Shown here piece by piece: positions 56,091 to 64,000 of a stretch of 64,000 nt of DNA (position 1 is the stretch's first letter; every line of letters starts with the position of its first letter). Origin of the DNA: Poa pratensis (Eukaryota; Streptophyta; Magnoliopsida; Poales; Poaceae); NCBI GenBank assembly GCA_947311845.1, contig CAMZMU010000111.1:20903528-20967527 (forward strand), read 5' to 3'. Both the position numbers and the translations under genes were made by a program. The notes beneath the pieces were generated by a model that worked only from the letters and a program-made list of their open reading frames with translations, had not been told where the DNA came from and made no database searches.

Positions 56091-59000
56091 CTAGTGGAAT
56101 TTTGCGCGGCGTCACGCCGCGCCTCTGTTGAATGTTTTTATTGGCAGTGTACGTTGCTGTTGATTGTTTTAACTGGCAGTGTACGTTGTTGATGGTATTG
56201 TATCTCATATCAGGTGGATGATCGTGTATTTTTGTATGTATATGGGTTTTCTGTAGGTAAGTAATTACGTGTATGTGTGGTGAATTGTAAATGTGAAAAA
56301 CTCTGCCTCTGATGATTTGTTACAGATAAAAGTATTATGGTGAATGAAAGTCAAAGTAGATGAAATAGTTGTATAGAAAGGTTTACAGAGAATGACAGAA
56401 ACCTCGGTTGTTTTGTACAATAAGTATTTATATAAGCAGTAATTAGGCTGCCCCCATCGTTAATATAAATTTAACTGTAGGGGATTTCCCTACGGTCCTG
56501 GTATTAAAAATAATAATTAATCAAGTACCTTCTTTCAAACTGGTTGCAAATTGTTGCTGTATAATTACACAGAGTCGTGCCTATCAATCTTGTAGTGTCA
56601 CAGTGTCACTCTATCAATCCTGCAGTGTCACCAAAAAAACCATAGAACAGATCAGAACCAAAGCCTTAGTCATCCAGCGAAATAGTCATAGCAAATATAG
56701 TAAAAGAAGCAAAATAGGTGCAAGCCTGAGTTAACCCATAAAAGAAGAAACCGAAGAACAGCCAACTAAAACCTGGGCTAAAAATAAGCGTGAATCTGAA
56801 AGAGAAACTGGGACAAAGTGATACTGATCAGCGCAACCCTCACCATGTTTTTGACTTTGCTGCTGCGTCGTCGCCACCCATAATTACCCTTTGATATCTC
56901 TAAACTATGTTGATCATAAATTGCTCTATAGAGATCATGAATTGTTCAAGTAACAAATGGCAATACAGAGAATGAGCCTTTATGTAGGAGGACACTAACC
57001 AAAAGCAAAACAACTTAAATACATATCTTTTTCATTAAGATTCCACCTAATCGCTGAAACTGAAACATGAGGTGTTAACTTATGTAGGACATTTAAATAA
57101 ATAGGGTAGTGCAACTGAAAATGGCCACAACTTCTAATGAGCCTTAAGATCATCTATTTTGGATCTATAAGCAAACCATGTTGGTTCAAAATTAACATAA
57201 GGCCAGAAACTCTACATATATGAAGCTTTGAGACCTCAATGCTCCAATATCTTACTAATAAAGGCTCTGGTGAAGTCGACCAATAAGCCGTATGGGCTAA
57301 TGCAGCTCATATTTTTTCAATTAGGAAAGAAAGGATAAAATAAATTGATCGGGATAAAAAAGGAATGTATGATCTGAAAGACATACGCACCATTCAAAGC
57401 ACTTTTGCTGAGTAGTATAAAATTCTCACATAGTCACATATTGGAAAATAGCCGACTGCATTCACTCCTGGAAATGAAATTGACACTCCGTGGCCAAGTT
57501 TTCACCTTAACTCTGAAATTCAGAGAAGTTAACAAATAAAACAGCAAAGCATGGTAAAGAATATTCAAATAGAAGTTCGTAACTTATACCAAGATGGCCA
57601 TTTACACTAATTAACTATAGTCTGTAATATACCTTTACATACAGAGTGTGTACTGTACATCTATTTAAGGATAAATTTGCTCATAACCTGAAAGAAAATA
57701 AATCACTTATGAGTACCGGTGTGCCACCTCCATATGTAAATTGGATAACGGGTAGTAGATTGGATAGCGGTAGTAGATTGGATGCTTCAGTTCCACACAG
57801 TCGCCTTCCAATCGCTGCATAGATCAAGAGGAAAAGCGCCCAAATCAGCTCACCCACTTTATTGAACAGAATGGAAAAGCAAATAAAACCCATGGAAACA
57901 AAACTATACAGCAATGGTATGCATCACAAGATTGACAACACGTATTTGAAGGAAGTAGAGATTGACTACATAATACGTCCATGATTCGTTTAAATGGTAG
58001 TACATTTGTAACAATTTTAAAAGCGTATGTACATACATGCAGTCAATGTCGAAGCAAATACAATGTTTAGCAAGCAAGTTACGAACAACTGATTGGACCA
58101 GCAGCATAAATAGTGTAGATGTCGAGTACCCACTACTGGTTTACAGAAGAGGAAAAAAGATTCATGCGAAAGCAGCCACTGACCCTGTGGTGATTAGCTG
58201 CTATGGCTAGCTTGCTATGTGACTAAAACTGTAGTGGTGGCGTTGTGTAATTAGCAGTAGATGAAGCACGATACAGTAATCAAGCATAACCATCCCAGTA
58301 GCACAAGCATCCTAGTAGAACCATCCTACTAATTCTAATTAGCAGCAGATCAAGCACAACCATCGTACTACCTAGCAGTAGATCAAGCAGAACGCACTAA
58401 GTATCCAATTGATCGATTGACCAGATCGAGCACAACAATCCCAGTAGCAAGCAGATCAAAAAACCAGCCCGGCCACCGTCGAGCTGCCTAGCCCGGCCGC
58501 CGCCGGCCGGCCCGGCCAGGGATCCGGCCATCTTCGCCTGTGTGAGCGCCTGATTCGCTGCCGCCGTCATCTCCTGTAGCAGAGAGGGAAGGGCTGTTGG
58601 GGAAGAGCACGGGGAAATGAGGAGAGACGTGGAGAGGGAGAGGGAGGAGATGCTACCTTGGTAGCCGGTGAAGCCATGGGCTTGGGGAGGCGCTGGAGGA
58701 GGAGGGGGAGGGGCGACAGCGTCTTGGCGGCGCTTGATGGTGAGGGAGGTCGTGGAGAATCGCCCGGAGTAAAGAAGGAACAGTACTCCGCAGCGGCAGA
58801 CGGCGAACACAATGCCGCGTCGGGCGGCTGGAGGAGCAGCCAAGCGGCGACGGCGGGCAGGGTCGCGCGGCCGGGAGGGCGCGACGGCCGGAGGCACCGG
58901 CGACCAGGCCCGCAAGGAGACGGGGAGGAGCTCCGGCGACCGAGCTCACGCCAGAGAAGGGGAAGCCTCGGCCCCGGCGGCCGGGGGTGGAGGGCGGCGT

Positions 59001-59427
59001 GGGCCCGGGACTGGAGGCGGCGTCGGCGGCCGGAGGCGGAGGGCGGCGCCGGCGGCCGGGCTGGAGGGCGGCACGGGACGCGCAGGAGGCGTGGAGGCGA
59101 TCGCCGCCAGCCGCCACGATTCGCGAGAGGAAAAGAGGGAGGAAGAGAGGAGGATTGTGAGGACGCTTTTCCACCGGGGTCCTCGGGGTTTCCACAAATT
59201 GCGAAAACATCCATTTCTTCGTGGAATCGTGGACTGTGGAGCAAGCGCTTGATTAGTGAGGGTTGTTTCTAGAAAAGCGTCACGGTGGAGCTGTTTGAGC
59301 CGTTGGATGAAGAGGCTACGGCGCGGATTTGAGCACTGTAAAACACTGTAGCAATCTACAGTGTTTACTGTAGATAGCTACAGTCGCCGACCGCGGAGAG
59401 GCCGCGGATCGGACCATCTTTTTATAT
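56091..59427 (-). mobile_element. Helitron-like element 2, abutting element 1
   Basis: The minus-strand 3' end is CTAG at 56091-56094, with a perfect 8-bp stem hairpin nine bases inside (GCGCGGCG, loop TCA, CGCCGCGC; 56104-56122). The 5' region near 59427 starts TATATATAAAAAG and has a TGTAGCTATCTACAGTA palindrome, matching the layout of element 1. Interior 56150-58380 is AT-rich without recognised genes; 58397-59250 is GC-rich and gene-like. No Rep/helicase. Confidence 0.55.
58397..58677 (-). CDS. small two-exon gene model inside Helitron-like element 2, unrecognised
   Basis: Exon 1, 58677-58657: MASPATK followed by a GT donor. Exon 2, 58573-58397: after a GCTACAG acceptor, in phase 0, starting EMTAAANQALTQAK and ending at TAG 58397-58399. 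The product would be 65 residues: a polar N-terminal half, a Gly-rich linker and a hydrophobic segment (FLICLLLGLLCSIW) that could span a membrane. Upstream GC-rich sequence to about 59250 resembles a 5' UTR and promoter. It may be the 5' end of a captured host gene. Splicing is inferred from sequence only. Confidence 0.35.
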
Positions 59428-59730
59428 ATAGTATCTATCTATGTGTGCGCGAGCGGTCAGTGTCCCTTCCCAGCCGGAGTACGCGCGTAGGGGCCGGCAG
59501 TCGTCGATATTTTGATGGAGCTAGCTAGCCGAGCGTTGTGTCGTCCGCGGTGCACGTACACGTCGTCGCCGAGGGGACGCGTGATCAAAATATCGTCGTC
59601 CATCGAGTTGCCGTCGATGTACGTACTCGATCCAGTTTTCGTTGCTGCGAACCGTGGACAGATTAGGCGTTTTTACTGGTCGGTCGTGCACTGGTACGTG
59701 CAAGTGGATGCTCGGAGAATTTACGCGAGC
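59428..59730. other. no gene recognised
   Basis: Short spacer between the Helitron-like 5' end and the next retroposon; no motif found. Confidence 0.4.
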
Positions 59731-59746
59731 AACTCTCTTCCCGTGC

Positions 59747-60455
59747 GACCACAAGGGTTGCAAGATCTTCCTAGTTCCTACTCAACACCCTCTACGATTA
59801 TTCGCACCTTGGAGCGTCTCTCTCCCCCGTCTACAGTAGCAGGAGAGCGACTTTTGGGATCCGAAGCTCGCACCGCCGCCTCGCCGTCGATCCGGTCGAT
59901 TCCCCGCTCTCCGGCGCCGCTCCGGCGGCGGGAGGACGGGGAATCGCCGGATCCGTGTACATAGGTAGTGTAGGAGTGGGTTTCGCCGTTGCTGGCGTCG
60001 CCATGGAGGAGGAGGTGGCGTCGGTGGATCTGTTGCAGGTGGAGTTCTTCCTCCGCGGCGACGGTGCTTCTCGGAGCCCTGGCGCTGCTCCTCTGCCGCT
60101 CCCGCGCTCGCAGCTCTGCGGAGCTGCCGTGCGCGGTCTCCCCTTCGCCGGATGCCGCGGGACGGCGGCTCTGGCGTCGACGATCTTCGTGCAGGTGGCT
60201 GGTGTTTTCCGGTTCGACAACGGCGACGTCCGCTGGCGTAGGTCCTCTGCGGCCGGCGATCGGCGACTTCCCGCCCGCTCGGGGGTGCTCTCGTTCCAAG
60301 GCGTCATGGAGAGCAAGAGCGGCGGCGCGCCACCGACGGCGTCATGGACGAAGACGGAGTCGATTTGCAGCAGGGATGCGACTGTAATTTCTATCTTTCT
60401 GAGGACCTTGTTGTAATTGCTGGTTTGCATCCAGCCCTTGTACTCGCAAAAAAAA
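59747..60455 (+). mobile_element. polyadenylated non-LTR retroposon
   Basis: A-tract at 60448-60457 after TTGTACTCGC. A 16-bp direct repeat AACTCTCTTCCCGTGC lies at 59731-59746 and 60456-60471. The interior is GC-rich with an open frame at 59955-60416 (MYIGSVGVGFAVAG start) that lacks RT or endonuclease motifs. The structure parallels 48922-49756, so it is likely non-autonomous and LINE-mobilised. Confidence 0.82.
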
Positions 60456-60471
60456 AACTCTCTTCCCGTGC

Positions 60472-61300
60472 TAGATGTGTGGGGGACAAGCACGGATCGA
60501 TCACGGATTAGCTAAGGTGTCAACAGCAATGGCTTGGATCCATCTCTCGGAACATGCTTCACTCGTACAGCAAACCTAGCTGCTAGCTCCTTTTGCCACG
60601 GAATTAATTGCATTCACGTAGTAGGAGTAATCTTATTCCTATTTACCATTTAATTGATCTCTATAGTCCGTGTCGCATGTTTTAGTCCTACGGCATACCT
60701 TTCCAAAAACCGAGATGAAATCTTTGCATTTTCGCTAAGTAACCAGAAAATCGATGTCCGGTTAGCTACAAGAAAACTCTATTAATTAAAACCACTATTA
60801 CAACGACCTGGCCATCACCGTGGACTTGGAACAAACCACAAAGCAGATCGAACAGCGACGGCCATCCATAAACATCATCATCCCGCCCTCTCTTCTGATC
60901 CGGCTACTTTGACTTTGTCACAGGCAAGCACTAATTAATCCGACCAACGAACCGGCCGTACTATGGACCTGCTCAGCTCACACAATTGTTCGACACATTG
61001 CGAGCAAGGCGGCTCGTCAGTCGTCACTGCCTTGCATTAGAAAGTTGAAATTCTTGTTCTAACGAAGATCACTACACGAATTAGAGAGTGTTGCACACAA
61101 AACCATCCTTCCCGTAGCATCATGCATAACTGCCATATCTCTCCAAGACACTCCAACTCCAACTTTGACATGACACTGTAGAAATGTTCTGCAGATAAAA
61201 CCTAGACGACTTGGGGTTGTTATGGCCTCCTCGTGCCATGAGGCCACACATGTATTTCGCCATTACAAATCAACCCTACAACAAACTGAGCCAGGCGAAA
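60472..61300. other. no gene recognised
   Basis: Mixed-composition spacer without defined repeat ends or plausible exons. Confidence 0.4.
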
Positions 61301-61959
61301 ACAATAAAAACTAGGTCACCAAAAGGCCGAGCACCAACAACTCAACAATGCCTCATTGAGGTCAGAGCCACGGGACAGGCTCTCATTCTCCCCCCCCCCC
61401 TCCCTTCTCTCTCAAATATTTGAGAGTCTCTCGTGTCCCCGGCCCTCTCATTCTCTTCCTCCGCCAATGCCACTAACCGGAGTGAGGATGGGGGGTGGTC
61501 GGACCTCTCCCGTTATTGATAGTAGGGCTGGTTTTGCCTCCTTCTATAGGTGTAGGTTAAAGAGTAGGGTTTGATTTCTTGTGATGGCAGTTTGACGGGA
61601 TGTCGTGAAGTCTTTCGTTCTGGCATGGGGCATGGTGCTGGACGACGTGCCTGAGGTCCCTCGACGTGCTTCCAAGGTGGGAGCCAAAGGTGGGTAATTT
61701 TGGTGAGACCTCCTTAAATAATTGTCGTTTCTTCCTCTTGATTCGGAGAATTGTTTATGTTCTTTTTCTCTTGGCCGACCATGGTGGTGAGTGTGGTGCC
61801 TTGAGAAGATGGAGGAAGGTGTGAATTTGGTTCATGCTGCAATTTGGAGAGTACTACATGGTGACCTTGTTAGCCGTCGTGACCATGGACCAAGGTTTGG
61901 CATTTCTTCAACCTCCGGTGTGGAGGCACGTTTCGCACTAGTAGGAAACTAGCTTTCTG

Positions 61960-62290
61960 TGGAACCACATTCTGTGGCGCACCAAATAGCCATGCGCCAC
62001 AAAAAATATTTCTGTGGCGCATAGTTTTGCATGCGCCACAGAAATGTGGAATTCTGTGGCGCACGGAAACCACATGCGCCACAGAATTCCGCATTTCTGT
62101 GGCGCATACAGCTATATGCGCCAGCACATCCAACATGCGCCACAGAATTGGCGCATATAGCTGTATGCGCCACAGAAAAGTCAAAAAGTTTCAAAAAAGC
62201 CAAAAAAAATCAAAACAAATAAAAAAATTCAAAAAAAAAAGTTAAGGTACTTTCTGTGGCACATGGGGTACTCCATGCGCCACAGAAATT
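61960..62290. repeat. left subterminal inverted-repeat array of the 1.36-kb CACTA
   Basis: About a dozen TGTGGCGCA/TGCGCCACA motifs in both orientations. The matching right array is at 63149-63283. Confidence 0.88.
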
Positions 62291-62961
62291 GTTGGTCTCA
62301 GATCCCCCCCCCCCCCCCCGTGGATCGCCTTTTCAGTTTTGCGAACAAGAAAAAAAATTATAAAATATTCAATAAATAAAATCCTTTGAGATATAGTTAT
62401 GTTTTACTGTCTACTTGGTATAGAAATTTCGAAATATGAATTTTGACCTTTTTTGCAAAAACCAGAAAAAAAGTTTGAACGGCCATAACTTTTGCATACG
62501 ATGTCGGAAAAATGCGTTTAATATATAAAAAAAACTAGAGAAAAATTGGAGCTCGATTTCACCGGGTTTACCCGGTGAACTTTTCTCAGATCCTCCAAAT
62601 TCCAAAAAGAAAAAAAGTTATTTCAAAAAGAAGATTTTTTTAATTTCAAAAAAATTCAAAAAATTCAATTTTTTTTTGAAAGTTTTCTTATTTTTGATTT
62701 TTATTGGATTTTTCAGGATTTTTTGAATTTTTGGCATTTTTTTGCATTTTTTGAATTTTTTCTAATTTTTTGGGATTTTTAGGAATTTTTTTGATTTGCT
62801 TTTGAAACTTTTGAAGTTTTTGATTTTTTTTTTAAATTTAAAAACAAACATATATATACATACCACACATAAACTACACACACATATACAAAGCTTAAGA
62901 GGGTTGATATGATACTTATATCAATAAGAACTTGAGTATCATAAGGGTAGCTAAGCTGAAT

Positions 62962-63028
62962 AGAACTTAGAAGTTAAGCGTGCTTGGGTTGGAGCAATTT
63001 GAGGATTGGTGACCTTGCGGGAAGTCAA
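62962..63028 (+). ncRNA. 5S-rRNA-derived segment (not a functional 5S gene)
   Basis: Strong resemblance to the 3' two-thirds of plant 5S rRNA: AGAACTTAGAAGTTAAGCG followed by TGCTTGGG, an AGGATTGGTGACC stretch and GGGAAGTC. It covers the box A, intermediate-element and box C regions of the pol III internal promoter. The 5' third is too diverged to align with confidence. It lies inside the CACTA element. It could be a captured 5S copy or a fragment of a Cassandra-type TRIM, whose LTRs are known to carry 5S sequence; no LTR ends were seen. Confidence 0.75.
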
Positions 63029-63393
63029 CATTTCAGATGGGTTAAAAAATTCAGAAAAATAGGAAAAAATTCAAATATTAAGGTTTTTCCAAATTATTTC
63101 AATTCCTGATTTTTTTTGAATTTTTTTGAATTTTTTGAATTTTAGAGAATTCTGTGGCGCATGGTACCCCATGCGCCACAGAATTGTACCCCATGCGCCA
63201 CAGAAAAAAAAAATTAGTGGCGACAATTCTGTGGCGCACCCACCATGCGCCACAGAATTGTTTTTTGGTGCGCCACAGATAGGGTTTTTCCTACTAGTGT
63301 CGGAAATTCTCGTCAGCATCCATTGCATTCTCGTCCCCAAGTGGTGCGTCCTTGGTGGAGTCTGAAACCTAGTGGACAGGACCAAGGACTTGA

Positions 63394-63973
63394 CTGCTTT
63401 TCATGTTGTCCTTTAGGGTCCTCTCTGCAAATTTCCATGGCTGTGTTGTATCGTCTTATTTTTTGTCAGGGTTATGTGTAAAATTTAACTCACCGACGAT
63501 GATTTAATGCAGCAATGTCGGAGCCACTAGCGCCCAGCTAGAACCGGAGCTGAAACGATATTTTCTTCCCAAATGAACCAATATAAGTTAGCTAACATAG
63601 AGACTAGGAGATACTATTCTATTTTTATTTTTGAAAGAAACTTAGACATGCCTGCCTTGGTATAGTTTTTTTTTAACCTGCTGCCTTGATATAGTTAGGC
63701 ATAAAACCTCAAGACAACAACAGAAACATACCACTAGTGCTAATAGCGTTGGTGACAGGAACTTTCAACCCCACAGGGAGGGCTTCAGTTGCCCTTCCCA
63801 ACCAATCAACCGATGCCATGTGAACTTCCTGTAGATTGCTTCCCTCATTGCTTTTCATGTTTATGTTTTAGGGTCATCTCTGCAAATTTTCATGGCTTTG
63901 TTGTATCGTCTTATTTATGTCAAGGTCCTGTGTCTAAAATTTAACTCACCGACGATGATTTAATGCAGCAATG
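63394..63973 (+). repeat. two-copy direct repeat (63394-63517 and 63849-63973)
   Basis: Both copies contain GCTTTTCATGTT, TTAGGGTC, CTCTGCAAATTT, TTGTTGTATCGTCTTATTT-like, and AAAATTTAACTCACCGACGA, ending GCAGCAATG. They are separated by about 330 bp of unassigned sequence. Confidence 0.75.
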
Positions 63974-64000
63974 GGGGTCCTTCGAGACCCCCTCTTACCG
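63521..64000. other. right-edge sequence, no gene recognised
   Basis: Apart from the second repeat copy at 63849-63973, nothing was identified. The window ends in unassigned sequence. Confidence 0.4.

Larger units (their letters stand above)
61936..63299. mobile_element. non-autonomous CACTA element, 1.36 kb
   Basis: Ends CACTAGTAGGAAA and TTTCCTACTAGTG, with the 3-bp duplication TCG at 61933-61935 and 63300-63302. Both subterminal regions hold many copies of CTGTGGCGCATG or its complement, arranged as head-to-head pairs that can form hairpins. The interior is T/A homopolymer-rich. No ORF of note. Confidence 0.9.
61301..63520 (+). repeat. unclassified repeat interrupted by the 1.36-kb CACTA
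   Basis: 61301-61935 and 63303-63520 flank the CACTA and read as one continuous unit once it and one TCG are removed. It begins around a C-rich run (61390-61402) and ends with a TTTAACTCACCGACGATGAT phrase repeated at 63938-63957. Leader-like composition suggests a decayed LINE, but no coding motif was found. Confidence 0.35.

Noticed and set aside
58567..59244. 225-codon Pro/Ser/Arg-rich minus-strand ORF as a full gene
   Set aside because: Low-complexity GC-rich translation; only the small exon beginning at ATG 58677 fits splice signals, so the rest is more likely leader or promoter.
62962..63028. Functional 5S rRNA gene
   Set aside because: The 5' third is diverged, the core has several substitutions, and it lies inside a transposon rather than in a 5S array.

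Overview
This window looks like gene-poor chromosomal DNA from a large-genome grass, most likely a Triticeae species (wheat, Aegilops or barley type). The evidence is the short GT-AG introns of a plant kinesin gene, Stowaway MITEs with CTCCCTCYGT ends, deeply nested LTR retrotransposons, CACTA elements with 3-bp target duplications, Helitron-like ends and plant L1 LINE remnants. Nothing bacterial or viral in the strict sense was seen.

Layout. 1-5505: the 5' half of a kinesin-7 motor gene on the minus strand, running off the left edge, with two MITEs in its introns and an apparent one-base frame break in exon 1. 5506-8446: its upstream region and unclassified repeat DNA. 8450-32113: a four-level nest. 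A small TIR transposon (TAA target duplication, PIF/Harbinger-like) carries an ORF. That ORF is split by a 22-kb Tat-lineage Ty3/gypsy element (8966-30984). The gypsy element carries gag-pol on the plus strand and, antisense to it, a multi-exon gene with a 'putative gypsy type transposon' (PF04195-like) domain. An intron of the antisense gene holds an 8.7-kb CACTA element (18669-27399), which itself contains a Stowaway MITE.

32117-38590: low-copy and repeat DNA, including an exact-looking 3 x 372-bp tandem array inside older diverged duplications. 38599-39675: a 5'-truncated L1 LINE. 39708-48081: a Ty1/copia element whose 3' end is replaced by the 3' part of an Athila-type gypsy element. 48668-51031: a hAT deletion derivative with a polyadenylated retroposon inside it; a paralogous empty site lies near 38.12 kb. 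51618-59427: two Helitron-like elements joined head to tail, the first with a 2.1-kb internal tandem duplication. 59747-60455: another poly(A) retroposon. 61936-63299: a 1.36-kb non-autonomous CACTA whose interior holds a 5S-rRNA-derived segment with the pol III internal-promoter region recognisable.

The kinesin gene is the only host gene I recognise. All other coding sequence belongs to, or is carried by, mobile elements, and most of it is frameshifted. Boundaries with matching target-site duplications (gypsy CCCGC, copia GCTTG, CACTA TTA and TCG, Harbinger-like TAA, LINE and retroposon 11-16 bp) were read directly from the bases. Family names are inferred from motifs, without database searches.
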